Source: Trogon surrucura
Lineage: Eukaryota; Chordata; Aves; Trogoniformes; Trogonidae
DNA: 64,000 nucleotides
Direction: 5' to 3'
Assembly: GCA_020746105.1 (NCBI GenBank)
Contig: CM036619.1
Span: 69,863,635 to 69,927,634, forward strand
The notes beneath the pieces are model-generated. The model was given only the letters and a program-made list of their open reading frames with translations. It was not told where the DNA came from and did no database searches. Of the stretch, positions 24,507 through 36,936 are shown in pieces (positions within the stretch are counted from its first letter, which is position 1; the number at the start of each line of letters is the position of its first letter). Both the position numbers and the translations under genes were made by a program.

Positions 24507-27500
24507 ACAACCCAGCTTGAGCACTAGCACAAACAAGCAGAGCTGGAGCAGAAAAGTCCTTGCTGCTTGGAGAACAGGCAGAAGTTAAGACTCTTTGCTC
24601 CTCAGAATTTTCCAAGTCAAAACCGGGGTCATGTGGGGAGTTTAATTGCTTCAGGAGTGAAGGACAGCTGAGGGGACTGGAGGTTGACTTGTCGTCTCTC
24701 TAGCACCAGTTCCAGTTTTTCACCCTCCTTGGACATTTGACCAACCTTCTGACACCGACTAGTTGGCAGTATGACTGCTGTAGCCAGCAGAGAAGGCAAT
24801 GCCCTTCTATAAAATGGGAATAACGATTCTCTTTTCCCTTTGAAATGTTCTGAAATACACAGATGAAAGTCTAACACAGCAAGTAGGTTCCTATTTTAAA
24901 ACAAGCCTGCAATATTGTTTGCCTGCAAAGAAACAAAGGTTACATGTTTCAAAAGTTTGCACAGTAAGTACTTACAAGCTGCACATTGTTTTTCATTACC
25001 AATGATTTGTTTTCTTGCAGAACAACTTCTTCTAAAATATTAAACATAGTCGAAGTGACTAATGCATTTTTTTAATCTAAGAATCACTCAATTAAAAATT
25101 TACAAAGCACGCAATTTTGATTTCTGCCTACAATAGTCAAAACTTGTGTATAAAGATTAATTACTTATAAAGTAAAACACATCTTTTTAGAACTGACATT
25201 AAATTTGCATCTGTGCTGTATGTTGGATTTTATTCTGCTCTCTTTAAGCAAAGGACTTCTGACGGACTTTTGGTAGAGTTTTAAACTGCTGATGGAAATA
25301 CATCATATGAGTTGACTAGTGCTTGAACCACCTAAAAAAGAGAAGCAAGCTGTGTTTTGTACTTCTGGTTGTGATGCATTCCTTATACCCTACGGCTATC
25401 CCACTTAGCAATATAAAAAAATATGCTCAATTTTTAATTATATTATTGTGAATTATTATCTTATATCAAAAGGTATTCATATTTCATATAAAATTAAACA
25501 ACTTTGTTACAATCTTCTTTAAAAATTATCGCACTTTTTAAAGTATAACATTTTGTATTGACTACATGAGCAAGGTTTCTAGTGACAGAAAGAATATGTA
25601 TTTCTTTTACTATACCAAGACTGCCCTCTAGAGTCTCTTTGGGCCAAATTAATCTCTGGTGTAACGCCTCTCTGTCGGGATTAGCTTTGAAAGGTATACA
25701 TTTTTACAGGCTCCCTTATGCTCCAATTCGAATGGTACAACTCTTGCTTGAAAAACAAGATAATACAATTTCAAGGCGAAGGTGGGGATTTTTTTCTCTA
25801 TGAGCTCTGGTAAATCATTACAAAAAATTACTTGTAGCCTCTTTTCTGCACGTATTTTGCATTCCAGCTGTGTTGTAAAATATTAGGGTAAAGATCAAAA
25901 ATATAATAGTTTTAATCTCTTCCTAAAACTACAGAAAAGATGTGTAAGTCTAGAAAAGATGACAGAGGGAATGCACGCAGGATAACTGAATTAGGCTGGT
26001 ACTTGCTCTTTCTTTACAAATGTTAAAAAGCAGCACTTCTCTCCTCTGAGGGTTGGCTTAAGCTTCCACTGAAGCCAATGGAAAACCTTAAGTAATCAAG
26101 AAAACAGAATTATTGCACTGATTGCCAGAAGCGTTTGTGTTCAGTTGTTAAATTAATAATGGGTATCTGGTTCAATAAACAGTTGTGTTTCCCATTAAAT
26201 TGTAGCTGCAGTGCTGCTTCTTATTACTTACCAATATATTATGCAAAAAAAAAGGCAGGGGAAAGAAGACAAATGTGAAGTAAACAGATTCATACAATAT
26301 GGTTTTAAAATGTATGATTCAATGAAACAAACTCTCAGCGCACTTTTTAAACCATGCGCCATGTTAGATCATTGAAAGAGACTAATTTTCAAATTTTAAA
26401 AAGTGTAGTTCTTAATTGCAGCTCTATAACTGAAATAAAACAATGTAATGAAATAAAACAATGTAATAAAATAAAAAATATTTTCTTTTTCTTCCCTCCA
26501 AGAACTGAATTTTGACTTTTTCCCTGTTTCCAGGCTCCCAGTAGGAATGGCTCATTCAAATCAGGTTGCACTTTGCATTTATTCTATATTCTGAGGCAAA
26601 TCTGGGATAGATAGCCCCAGCAAGCTAACTGAAATGGGCTTTACCAAGATAAAGCCAAAAGGATTTGGTCCTACATTGATATTTAGAGCAGATGTGCGTG
26701 AGACCGAAACATGAATTATTGAATCTGCATTTATTCAATAAAGTTTTTCTTTATTCTGATCTTTCTGTAAGAAGTAACCAAAAAATCAATGTAGATCGCA
26801 ATGAATGGGACACAACTAGTAACTGATTTTTATTTCACTGTCATTTTGTTGAGGATAAAGCCCAGTTACTTCATCATTCTCTGTTACTTGGTCCCAGGTT
26901 CTAGTAATGTAACTGCACCAATATCTGTCTTATCAGGGAGATCCAACACCATTCTCTCATGGGCAGCAGTACACAGATATTCTTGGTCACTGTGACTACC
27001 ATGTGAAGAGTTACAGGCATTCATTTTGGATGTCTAGGACCAGTTTCACATACTGAGGGCAGGGCATGCAGGAGAAACACTGTACACACAGAACACACAA
27101 GAGTTTCTTTTGTTCAAGTAGATTGCCCACAAACTGGGCAATGTTTCATTGGTATAACAATGCAAAAAATTGCAAACGTTATATTACACACTATAGATGT
27201 AAAATGACAAAAACACCTACGAAATAAACATCTAAAAAATGTTTGGAGTTTAACCTGAAGATCAGTGCAGTCAGTGGAAGTATTTCCATTGATGTGAGCT
27301 GGCTTCTTAACTGTTCCTTCTTGTCCTCTATACATGAGATGGCAGGAGTCAATTTAAACCATCTTCTAAACACATCTACACCATCTAATTATCACAGGAC
27401 ACTGGATGAAGAATGCAAAAAGCTTCATACGTCTCCCTGCTCTTCCAGGAAACCATTTTTATGCCACCTTTATCACTACTTCCCTTGGCAATAATGGAAA

Positions 27501-28609
27501 AATATCAGTACTTTTATCTTTTAGATAGTATTGATATGCTTGGACTATATTAATAATTTAACCAGAAAGTTCAGCTAGAAATTAAACTACAAATGTGTTG
27601 TCTTTGGAAAACAACAGCAAAATGGTTTTCAGATGGGAAAATTACACATTCACCAATGTTAAAATTGCTTGTCTGTATTCTTTTTAATATTAACATCTTC
27701 CGATTAGCTGTTGCTTCAAGAAGGGGATATATGAAGAGAAAAATAACTGGAGTACCAGCAATAGAATCTCAGTTAATTATTCCATCAAAACTTTCTTTCT
27801 TCTACTTATTCTCTCCTTCTACAATACCTTTCATTTAAACAAACATGTTTCTTTTTACATCTTGGCATTATCAAATTCATTCTCTCCCTCTAGTATCTAT
27901 TACACGTACAAGAACTACATCGTTTCTTTTGGAAGGAAACTGCCACTCAGTGTTGTGTGACTGACAAATTCCACTCCATCTTTGATTATTGTTTTAACTT
28001 AAAAAAAAAATAAAAATCTCAGTTCCAATTCTAAATCCCAATAGCGTGAGAGAGGAAGAGCCATAGCATATGAGATGTCTAAGCATACCATTGTAAAGGT
28101 ATAATTGTGTTTAAACTGGTAGACAAGAACTCTAGATTTGTGTGTCCCCCTGTGTGGGTGTACTCATTTCGACAGACGTCCATGTAGCTAAATTAAGAAA
28201 GAAAAGGATCTGTGCATTTTTTTTTCCTAGACCCTCAGTTTCTTGCTCTTGCTACATAACATTGATGTCAGGAAAGGACTAAAGATACGATGTTTCTTCT
28301 CTAACATGGAGGAAAAATGCTCTAGTTAATTTAAATCAATTCTGAATTTGGTATGAATTCCTCACACATAACTGCTAAGGGCACACCACCAGACTGCTGC
28401 CCCAAAGAGAAAACCAAAACACAAACTGAAATTTTGTCCCTGTGTGGTGGATGAGCCTTGCAGGGTCCTTGGCACAGGAGGTGCACAGAAAAGCCGTATC
28501 TCTGGAGGCAATGACATGAGCAGCACTCCTCCGACTTCCCTGTGAGTCTGCACCACTGGTACTGGAATTAAGACAAATCTTGCAGTGATTAAAGCTTACA
28601 CATTTGAAA
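24507..28609. other. Intergenic, no gene recognised
   Basis: AT-rich. A short tandem repeat of an 18-base unit (tgaaataaaacaatgtaa) lies at about 26430-26470. No other recognised element and no protein motif was found. Confidence 0.55.
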
Positions 28610-28615
28610 TTTATT
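28610..28615 (-). promoter_or_regulatory. Possible poly(A) signal after the unrecognised frame
   Basis: AATAAA on the - strand lies about 27 bases beyond the stop codon at 28642-28644 and is followed by tttcaaatgtgtaag. Such a signal directly after a long frame is what a terminal exon looks like, but AATAAA is common in AT-rich DNA. Confidence 0.35.
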
Positions 28616-28641
28616 TTGCAAAATCAGCTTAAAATAGCCAC

Positions 28642-29082
28642 TTAGAAAATCTTTACGTTCTGAGATATTCTGTTGAGCTGACACATTCTCACTCTGAATT
28701 TATGCCGTGTCCCAAGTAAATTTTGAAATCCCTTTGGAACTTCATTCAAGCTTTCTTTAAGGATCTTTCTGAATTCTTCCCTGTAATTAGGATCATCCAG
28801 ATAGAAAAAAATTACCCCTTGCATATCTTGTTCCATTATTCTTCGGAGCCCAGAGGATGCACTGGTTACCCTCCCCAGCAGTCCTTCACAGACAATATTG
28901 ACTTTATGACCCCCACAACTTCTCACAATACCTTCACCCTGTGAAAGGCAAACACAGAGTGCTGCAAATAATCCTGAGCCTGTAGTTTGTTCTGATGCTT
29001 TTCCACAGGCTGTCACACTACATGTGTCCTGTGATACAGGAACTGCATCGTCAGCCACAACTGGCCCCAAAGTTCCTGTTTT
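28642..29082 (-). CDS. Unrecognised open frame, about 146 codons, possible terminal exon or relic
   Basis: The frame is open from a stop at 29085-29083 down to TAA at 28644-28642. There is no ATG near its 5' end, so if real it is an exon or a fragment, not a complete gene. The protein has a Cys/Ser/Gly-rich first half (TTGSGLFAALCVCLSQGEG, then VRSCGGHKVNIVCEGLLG). A charged, probably helical second half follows (GVIFFYLDDPNYREEFRKIL, then KESLNEVPKGFQNLL). I do not recognise a family. A weak AG acceptor (gtagaaaacag) sits at the open end and a poly(A) signal follows the stop. Codon use looks more protein-like than in neighbouring chance frames. Alternatives are a decayed pseudogene, an unlisted repeat, or chance. 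Confidence 0.3.
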   Translation of the reverse strand, partial: KTGTLGPVVADDAVPVSQDTCSVTACGKASEQTTGSGLFAALCVCLSQGEGIVRSCGGHKVNIVCEGLLGRVTSASSGLRRIMEQDMQGVIFFYLDDPNYREEFRKILKESLNEVPKGFQNLLGTRHKFRVRMCQLNRISQNVKIF

Positions 29083-29283
29083 CTACCAAATGTATATCTG
29101 TACTACATGTGTCTGTCTGACATTACACTTGTGCTCCTCAGTCCAGTCTTAATTTTGCAGACAATTTTCTCTTCATGTGGAAGAAATTTCTTACACTACA
29201 AATAACTCCAAAATTGAAGAAATACATTCATAAGCTGCAGTGGTAGAAAGCATGACAGAGTCTGCATGCCTTTGTTAAGAATG

Positions 29284-29505
29284 GCGTCCTGGGATATACT
29301 GGAAGGGATGTGGCTAGTTTAAGAGAGGTTCTCTGCCCTGGTGAATCTGCTTCTGGAATATTGTGTCCAGTTCTGGGCCCCTCAGTTCAAGAAGGACAGG
29401 GAGCTGCTTGAAAGAGCCCAGTACAGAGCCGCAAGGATGATGAAAGGAGTGGAACATCTCCCTTATGAGGAAAGGCTGAAGGAGCTGGGTCTCTTTAGCT
29501 CAGAG
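29284..29505 (+). mobile_element. CR1 LINE, left half of a split copy
   Basis: Starts at the gcgtcctgggatatact stretch and carries the ORF2 tail ([20 protein letters not shown], then [16 protein letters not shown]). It is cut off at ttagctcagag, exactly where the antisense CR1 begins. It resumes without loss of register at 32572. Several differences from the young copies mark it as older than its invader. Confidence 0.9.
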
Positions 29506-29591
29506 AATCACACAGAATCACACAGAATGTTAGAGGTTGGAAGGGACCTCAAAGATCATCTAGTCCAACCCCCCTGCCGGAGCAGGATCCC

Positions 29592-31580
29592 CTACAGTAG
29601 ATCGCACAGGAACGCGTCCAGGTGGGTTTTGAATGTCTCCAAAAAAGGAGACTCCACAACCTCCCTGGGCAGCCTGTACCAGTGCTCTGTCACCCTCACA
29701 GTGAAAAAGTTTTTCCTCATATTTTTATGGAACCTCCTTTGTTCCAGCTTCCACGCATTGCCCCTTGTCCTGTCATTGTACGTCGCTGAAGAGAGCCTGG
29801 CTCCATCCTCTTGACATTCCCCCTTGACATATTTATAAACATTAATGAGGTCACCCCTCAGTCTCCTCTTCTCCAAGCTAAAGAGACCCAGCTCCTTCAG
29901 CCTTTCCTCATAAGGCAGATGCTCCACTCCCTTCATCATTTTTGTGGTTCTGCGCTGGACTCTCTCCAGCAGTTCCCTGTCCTTCTTGAACTGAGGGGCC
30001 CAGAACTGGACACAATATTCCAGATGTGGCCTCACCAGGGCAGAGTAGAGGGGCAGGAGGACCTCTCTTGACCTACTTGCTACTCCCCTTCTAATACACC
30101 CCAGGATGCCATTGGCCTTCTTGGCCACGAGGGCACACTGCTGGCTCGTGGTCATCCTGCTGTCCACCAGAACCCCCAGGTCCCTTTCCCCTGCACTGCT
30201 CTCCAGCAGGGCAGTCCCCAACCTGTATTGGCACATGGGGTTATTCTTTCCCAAGTGCAAAACTCTACACTTGCCCTTGTTGAACTTCATAAGATTTCTC
30301 CCTGCCCAGCCCTCCAACCTGTCTAGGTCTCTCTGAATGGCTGCACAGCCTTCTGGTGTGTCAACCACTCCTCCCAATTTTATATCATCAGCAAACTTGC
30401 TGACAACGTTCTCTAATCCCTTGTCCAAGTCATTGATAAACATATTAAACAGCACCGGCCCGAGCACTGACTCCTGAGGGACCCCACTAGACACAGGCAT
30501 CCAGCCAGACTCTGCCCCATTGACCACAACCGTTTGGCTTCTTCCCCTCAACCAGTTAGTGACCCACCTCACTACTTGGTCATCCAGACCACACTTCCTC
30601 AGTTTACCTATGAGGACGCTGTGGGAGATGGTGTCAAAGGCCTTGCTGATATCCAGATAGACCACATCCACTGCATGGCCACCATCCATCCACCTGGTTA
30701 TGTCTTCGTAAAAGGCTATCAGGTTGGTCAAACATGACTTCCCCTTGGCAAAGCCATGCTGACTGCTCCTAATAACCCTCTTATCCTTGATATGCCTAGA
30801 GACAGTGTCAAGGATAAGATGTTCCATCACCTTTCCAGGGATGGAGGTGAGGCTGACGGGTCTGTAGTTACCCGGGTCATCTTTCCTGCCCTTCTTATAG
30901 ACTGGAGTGACATTCGCTTTCCTCCAGTCTTCAGGCACCTCACCTGTTACCCACGACTTACCAAAGATGATGGAGAGTGGCCTAGCAATGACTCCCGCCA
31001 GCTCCCTCAGCACCCATGGGTACATCCCATCAGGGCCCATGGATTTATGAATGTCCAAGTGTTCAAACTGATCCTTAACCCAGTCCTCATCAATCAGGGC
31101 AAACTCCTCCTTTGTCATGACTTCCTCAGGGGCCTCAGGGGACTGAGGCTCCTGAGGACGGTCTCCAACAGTGTAGACAGAGGCAAAGAAGGCATTCAGC
31201 AACTCTGCCTTCTTTCTGTCCTCTGTCTCCAGGGCACCCATCTCATTCAACAGAGGGCCTACATTGCCTCTAGTGTTAGTTTTGTCTGCAATGTATTTGA
31301 AGAAGCCCTTTCTGTTGTCCTTGACCTCCGTTGCAAGTTTTAACTCCAAGGAGGCCTTAGCTTTTCTGATTGCCTCCCTACACTCCCTGACAGCTGTCCT
31401 GTACTCCACCCGAGTGGCCAGCCCTTCCTTCCACATTTTATATACCCTCCCCTTCCACCTGAGTCTGCCCAGCAGATCCCTGGTTAACCATGCAGGTCTC
31501 CTGGATCTCTTTCTTGATTTCCTACTGATGGGATGCACTGATCCTGAGCCTCGAAGAAGTGGTCCTTGAATGCCAACCAA
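29592..31580 (-). CDS. CR1 ORF2, reverse transcriptase part, 662 codons
   Basis: Encodes the linker and reverse transcriptase of CR1 ORF2. In order: a basic linker ([15 protein letters not shown], near residue 20), the RT entry motif [20 protein letters not shown] (near 225), [20 protein letters not shown] (near 275), motif [17 protein letters not shown] (near 305), motif [17 protein letters not shown], and motif C FADD (396-399). It ends in the tail [20 protein letters not shown]. Both catalytic aspartates of FADD are present. Motif B carries E where the CR1 norm is G (PQGSVLG). The first ~16 codons read out of register: the endonuclease frame ends in the overlapping frame, so one frameshift near 31530 separates the two domains. 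The long intact frame suggests a fairly young insertion. Confidence 0.94.
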   Translation of the reverse strand: MVGIQGPLLRGSGSVHPISRKSRKRSRRPAWLTRDLLGRLRWKGRVYKMWKEGLATRVEYRTAVRECREAIRKAKASLELKLATEVKDNRKGFFKYIADKTNTRGNVGPLLNEMGALETEDRKKAELLNAFFASVYTVGDRPQEPQSPEAPEEVMTKEEFALIDEDWVKDQFEHLDIHKSMGPDGMYPWVLRELAGVIARPLSIIFGKSWVTGEVPEDWRKANVTPVYKKGRKDDPGNYRPVSLTSIPGKVMEHLILDTVSRHIKDKRVIRSSQHGFAKGKSCLTNLIAFYEDITRWMDGGHAVDVVYLDISKAFDTISHSVLIGKLRKCGLDDQVVRWVTNWLRGRSQTVVVNGAESGWMPVSSGVPQESVLGPVLFNMFINDLDKGLENVVSKFADDIKLGGVVDTPEGCAAIQRDLDRLEGWAGRNLMKFNKGKCRVLHLGKNNPMCQYRLGTALLESSAGERDLGVLVDSRMTTSQQCALVAKKANGILGCIRRGVASRSREVLLPLYSALVRPHLEYCVQFWAPQFKKDRELLERVQRRTTKMMKGVEHLPYEERLKELGLFSLEKRRLRGDLINVYKYVKGECQEDGARLSSATYNDRTRGNAWKLEQRRFHKNMRKNFFTVRVTEHWYRLPREVVESPFLETFKTHLDAFLCDLL

Positions 31581-32488
31581 CTCTCTTGGGCCCCTTTACC
31601 TTGCAGCTCCCTGTCCCAAGGGGTTTCCCCCAGCAATTGCTTGAAGAGGCCAAAGTTGGCCCTTCTGAAGTCCAGAGTTGCGATCCTGCTTGGTATTCTG
31701 TTTTTACCGCACAGGATCCTGAACTCCACTATCTCATGGTCGCTGCAGCCAAGATTGCCCTCAACCTTCACTGCTTCAACCAGACCTTCTTTGTTGGTGA
31801 ACACAAGGTCCAGCAGCGCTCCTCTCCTGGTTGGCTCATCCACCATTTGCATCAAAAAGTTATCATCGATGCACTGGAGGAACCTCCTGGACTGAGGATG
31901 GCTGGCTGTGTGGGACTTCCAGCAAACATCTGGGTAGTTGAAATCCCCCATGAGGACCAGGGCCTGGGACTGAGAGGCTGCTATCATCTGCCTGTAAAAG
32001 GCCTCATCAACTTCCTCCTCCTGATCAGGTGGTCTGTAGTAGACACCCACCACAGTATCACCTAAGCTAGCCTGCCCCTTAATTCTTACCCATAAACTCT
32101 CTACTTGCTCCTCATCTGCCTCTGGATGGATCTCAATATACTCCAGTTGCTCTCTCACGTAAAGAGCAACTCCCCCACCTCGCCTCATCAGCCTGTCTTT
32201 CCTAAAAAGGACAGAGCCATCAAGGCCCACATTCCAGTTATGTGAGCTGTCCCACCACGTCTCTGTAATTGCAATGAGATCATAGTTCTCCAGCTGCACA
32301 TAGACTTCTAATTCTCCCTGCTTATTCCCCATGCTTCTTGCATTGGTATAGAGACACTTCAGAGATTTAATGGAGCATCTGTTACTGTTGCTGGTGCCTT
32401 TTACGCCTAACCCTGGGATACTCCCCCTTGGCTCATGTGTAGAGACTCGGGTTTTATCCCCTTCCCCCTTCCAATTTAGTTTAAAGCC
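31484..32488 (-). CDS. CR1 ORF2, endonuclease part
   Basis: The frame is open from just after a TAG at 32491-32489. It first encodes the usual CR1 lead-in ([11 protein letters not shown], then [16 protein letters not shown]), then the APE-type endonuclease that nicks target DNA. Recognisable motifs are [10 protein letters not shown] with the catalytic glutamate, [32 protein letters not shown] and the catalytic SDH in [11 protein letters not shown]. Its last residues diverge from the family because the frame slips relative to the RT domain near 31530, and it ends at 31484. The native start is uncertain: the first ATG is at 32332, but homology extends 50 codons further. The domain itself looks complete. 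Confidence 0.92.
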   Translation of the reverse strand, partial: GFKLNWKGEGDKTRVSTHEPRGSIPGLGVKGTSNSNRCSIKSLKCLYTNARSMGNKQGELEVYVQLENYDLIAITETWWDSSHNWNVGLDGSVLFRKDRLMRRGGGVALYVREQLEYIEIHPEADEEQVESLWVRIKGQASLGDTVVGVYYRPPDQEEEVDEAFYRQMIAASQSQALVLMGDFNYPDVCWKSHTASHPQSRRFLQCIDDNFLMQMVDEPTRRGALLDLVFTNKEGLVEAVKVEGNLGCSDHEIVEFRILCGKNRIPSRIATLDFRRANFGLFKQLLGETPWDRELQGKGAQESWLAFKDHFFEAQDQCIPSVGNQERDPGDLHG

Positions 32489-32571
32489 CTATCTATTAAT
32501 CCCACCAACTCTACAGCAAGTATTCTCCTCCCCCTCTTAGACAGCTCTACACCATCTATATCTCTCATGCC

Positions 32572-32933
32572 AGAAGAGGAGGCTGAGAGGTGACCTCATT
32601 CATGTTTATAAATATGTCAAGGGGAAGTGTCAGAAGGATGGTGCCAGGCTCTTTTCAGCGATGTCCAATGACAGGACAAGGGGCAGTGGGTACAAGCTGG
32701 TGCACAGGAGGTTCCACAAAAACATTAGGAAAAACTTCTTCACTGTGAGGGTGACAGAGCACTGGAACAGGCTGCCCAGGGAGGTTGTGGAGTCTCCTTC
32801 CCTGGAGACATTCAATACCCGCCTGGATGCGTTCCTGTGTGACCTACTGTAGGTGATCCTGCTCCAGCAGAACGGTTGGACTAGAAGATCTTTTGAGGTC
32901 CCTTCCAACCCCTGACATTCTGGGATTCTGTGA
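32572..32933 (+). mobile_element. CR1 LINE, right half of a split copy
   Basis: Continues the copy of 29284-29505 at agaagaggaggctgag (codons KRRLRGDLI). It runs through [19 protein letters not shown] and the stop, into the 3' UTR, and finishes with attctgggattctgtga. Removing 29506-32571 restores a continuous CR1 3' end of about 580 bp. Confidence 0.93.
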
Positions 32934-33264
32934 AAAACGCACTTTTTTTAGCCTTGTTCCCACCCTGGGGATGAAAATCTACCTTTGTACCTTAATAATT
33001 GCAGGTGATTGTACTCCTAGAAACACAAAGGAAGGTGCATATAAATACTGTCCTGTAACCCTAACTCTGCTCGTGTAACCGAAAAATATCTTAAATGTGG
33101 TTCACGGGAACACAGGAATAGGACCTTCTTTGAGTCCTGGCCTTTGATATCACAAACAACTATATCCTAAAGATGATTTAATAAAGGTATTTGTTTTAAT
33201 ATCAAAGTTAGTTCTTTTGACCTGCCATGACTTCTCTGGAAGAACTAGAATAATGCTTAGGAAC

Positions 33265-33640
33265 CGCCTTCTAATTTCAGATCCAAATTCATTTATAATC
33301 TTCTTATGTCTATTTCTTCTTATGCCAACATTGCCTTTTAATTTAAATAGTTATTTCCTCTCACTGTGTTTACACCCTTGATATATTTACAGATTGCAAT
33401 GTTAACCTCCTCTGCACTACAATCTACTTAGATAAACAAGTCAGCCTTCTGCAACGTTCTTTCTGTAAAGATGGATTCTCCTTTTTTTGTAGTCTTCTTA
33501 GTACCTTCTCTGTGCACTTGATCCAGTTTCAGCTCATTGCTTCTGGGCCCGGGTGAGAAGTATTGCCTGCAGTACGCTCCGTAAGGACTTGCAATGTCCA
33601 CATGCAGTGTCACTAGCCCTTCTCCATCTCTACTGTTTGT
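33265..33640 (-). mobile_element. Ancient CR1/L3-type LINE fragment
   Basis: Follows the reverse complement of old amniote CR1/L3 ORF2 ends in order: ttcttatgccaacattgcct, then cccttgatatatttacagat, then gataaacaagtcagccttct, then acttgatccagtttcagctc. It has too many differences to retain a reading frame and is much older than the CR1 cluster just to its left. Confidence 0.75.
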
Positions 33641-36600
33641 AACATTCCAAAAGTTTTCAGTATTGATGGAGCTTTTGACTTTGTATCAGAGTCATCATAA
33701 TAACTTCAACGCAATTGTGATGCTCTACCATGAAATTATTAGATAAGGTTGATGCCAAAGTTCATCAGTCTAACTAGCCTAACTTTTCAGCCTTTAATTT
33801 CAACCTGCCCCTTTCAGCACTATTCAGTCTTTGCTCACCTATTTTCCTCATTTCCTACCTCCCTTACGCTTTTCTTCAATAAGTCCCAGTAACTCTTCTC
33901 TGTTTTTCTTGAGGTTTCCCACATGGCACTTCTTCAGGTCCACTAATGCAAATTACACTGGCAAAATCTACTCTCTGTGTTTGTTTGTATATCCGTCTCA
34001 GCAGATCACTCCCACAGGACATTTTTTTTGATTCATCCTTATGCGCTTTGTATGATTTTCTCTTTTCTTTCTTCATTTTTTCATCTGTTCTTTCAGAAAT
34101 TCTTATGAAGTGTAATATATCCTTGAGATGAGGTTTCCAGGCCTGCAATTGGGTTAAGTCTCTTTTTTTTCCATTCTGCAAAAAGGAACTACTTTCACTG
34201 TCTTAAAATTACATTCTCACTCACCCCGACACCAGTTCATACCCCAATATTCTTCTCCTCATCTGATTGCAAGACTGTGCAAAGATCTCTTTTGCAATGC
34301 CTTTGCTGGAGATTCTTTTGCCAGTTCTTTGAGATTATTTGATCCTCCCCAGTTTGAATGTAACAACACACCACCTGTAACACAAAGTGCTGAAATTTGG
34401 TTCACTTAACTCTTTCCTAAGATGTTTGCTGAGTAACAACAGAATATTTTTAAGAACTCCGTAAATTTTGGATGTGAAGATGGAGAATCTATTGCTTCTC
34501 ATAGTAATTTGAATTTGCATATTTTTGACTCCCGTTTTTTATTACATGATTATAGACTGAATTTTACAAGATCCTTTATTATTGGATATTTTCTCCCTTT
34601 AGTCATATTGCCTTCATATATCTTCCCAGTATTCTTTTGGATAAACTAATTGAGCCCTTCAAATTCCATATTTTACGCTATTTTTCCCCTGCTTTCTAAT
34701 TTTACTATTTTCTCCGTGCTTCCAACACCCTTTCAAAAATATGGACAGTCTGAGTGGAGATAATAATTTGGTATGAATCATAGGGCTACTTCCTTTCTAT
34801 TGCAACTTGCTCTTCTCTTATTCATTTATACTGAACATGGTTATTAGCTGTTGTGGGTTTCTTCTGGAAGATTCATGGGAGATTAGCAAGTCATTGCCAC
34901 TATCAGCATGTGTATGAGAGGGGAGGACTAGACTTGTCAACATAGCCAGGTAATAAAAGTGATACTATTTTGGCCTTGTGTCCCTCCCCCTAAAATGCAA
35001 AATATCAGTCACAAACGGTGTTGATGTGCTGATGCAGACTCTCTGAGATTTATTTTCCAAACACACACGTAATTTCACACGCACACACCTGTAGAGACAT
35101 TACTGCTGCCTTGGGGAAAGGAGCAGAATGAGAGTGGAGGGTAAATCGGGAGGGATTGTCTCTCTCTGTTGTGAATCTGCAGGTAAAGCTAGGAATTATA
35201 TGTAGGAACTAGATGCTGCACCACCCTGCTGCTTGGCCGCTCCACCAACTATCATATTCTTGGAAGAGAAGCATTAATGTGGGCCTTGATAAGTGACTCA
35301 CCTGAATACAGGAAAAATACTGTGACAGTAACAGCTAGTGAGTGTGAGCCAAAATTAATATTGCAGAATGAGATGTCTGCTTTCTTGAATTTATAATTGC
35401 TTAGCAATGAAAATATGAGATTATAATTGTCAGATACGCTGCTTTTCCCAACTTGATCTTGCTATAATTTTCAGTGCTTACAATTTTTTTGAAATTGAAA
35501 TTCAAGAACCGCAAAACTCAAATGTCTGTGGAGTTTCAAGCTGTGCTGTTACTAAAACTATATAAACTCTATCTTTAAGAAAGCACAAAAAAAAGAACAG
35601 CAGAATAATCCTGAAACAGAAAAGCATTTGTCTGATGATTCTGTCTAACAGAATATTGCTTCTTCATGCACCAGTTTCGATTAAATAGAAATTTTTTTAA
35701 AAAAACAGCTACCATTCTATGAGAACATAACACTCTGGGCCTCTCTAGTAGGTTTAACAGGGTAAAATTAACAATATACACAATAGTGTTTAAACCTTTC
35801 TGAAAGGAAACTTCATTTGTCACGTGGATTTTTTATTGACCTCTGTTTTTTGCTTCGAGGACCACTAGCTCCGTACACTTTTTAGTACTTAAAACATTGG
35901 GTTTGCATGTTCCAGACAAATTGGGTTTGCATGTCCCCACACTGAAAGTGCTTAAATCACAAACAAAAACCTTAACTCTGCCCAACCCCGTGTAGCAGAA
36001 ATGCCGCTGGGCAAGGGGGTCACGGTAAGAGCTGCGTGTCGCTTCCTTGCCAGCACGCGTACCTGTGCCAGTACCCAAAACAGGGCAGAATTACTTTCAC
36101 TGGCCCTCTCTAAGGGCTTCGTTTTAGTCTGTAAATGCACCCACACAGCCTCAGGTTTTACAGGGTGACAGAGGTGAAGTTCTGTGAAGAGTCTTTTGAA
36201 GTTTGGGTAGGATGTTGCTGTTTTAACAGTGATGTACAGCACCTTCTTCGTTCTGCGGCTGTTGGAAAATCTCAGAAACAATAATGTTTTTGTCCACTGC
36301 ACTTTTCTATGTTTTCAAAGAAGCAACATGACTTACCTTATGTTTAACTGCAAAGTATAAGTGCAGTCTGTAACAAATAAATGTAAGCGGTGTAGGCTGG
36401 AGCCCTGGGACACATATTACTTATACATATCTTGTTGGTAACAGAACATAAATACTTCACTAAAGTCTCCATTTGTAATTTGTGCTGAACGTTTCTGAAC
36501 ATATGAAATATGAATTACATTTTGTAATGGCCCTTTGTGTTGAGGTCTAACGGGAAAATATTGTTCTCCATGAGACAAAGTAAATTGCAATGATTCCTGA

Positions 36601-36936
36601 AGGGACTTCACTTTTGTACAAGAAAATACATTTAATCTGACATAGTTACTCTAATGATCTCTCATGTTATCTTTTATTGAACACAAAATGAGGTACAGCC
36701 ATCAAAGTTTAGCATGCTACTGAGTGCACCGTCATTAGATTACCAATATGGGGCTAAAGGGAATTTACTCAGCTCCACACACTTTTAGGGACTCACAAAT
36801 TTAGTGAAGTGGTCTGTACCACCTGGTATTTAAAGGGAGAAGGCTTGCAAATTGTGGCTTTAGAACCATGTACACGCAAAGTTAGAAACAATCATTCTTT
36901 CTTCACATGTATGAGGCATCAAGGGATGTCTTAAGA
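33641..36936. other. Intergenic, no gene recognised
   Basis: AT-rich. It includes a 15-base direct repeat (attgggtttgcatgt) at about 35896-35935 and a small CpG cluster at 35990-36070 (cgctggg, cacgg, gcgtgtcgc, cacgcgt). The overlapping - strand frames at 35833-36302 have no known motif. Confidence 0.5.

Larger units (their letters stand above)
29506..32571 (-). mobile_element. Long CR1 LINE (3.07 kb) inserted into another CR1
   Basis: The 3' end is at the left (aatcacacagaatcacacag tail), followed by the 3' UTR and essentially all of ORF2 (endonuclease plus reverse transcriptase), ending about 80 bp beyond the point where the ORF2 frame opens. ORF1 and the 5' UTR are missing, so it is 5'-truncated relative to a full CR1 of about 4.5 kb. 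Both edges lie inside the same + strand CR1. Any target duplication is at most a few bases, in keeping with CR1. Confidence 0.95.

Noticed and set aside
30756-32065. Long + strand frames of 195 and 168 codons
   Set aside because: Antisense shadows of CR1 ORF2.
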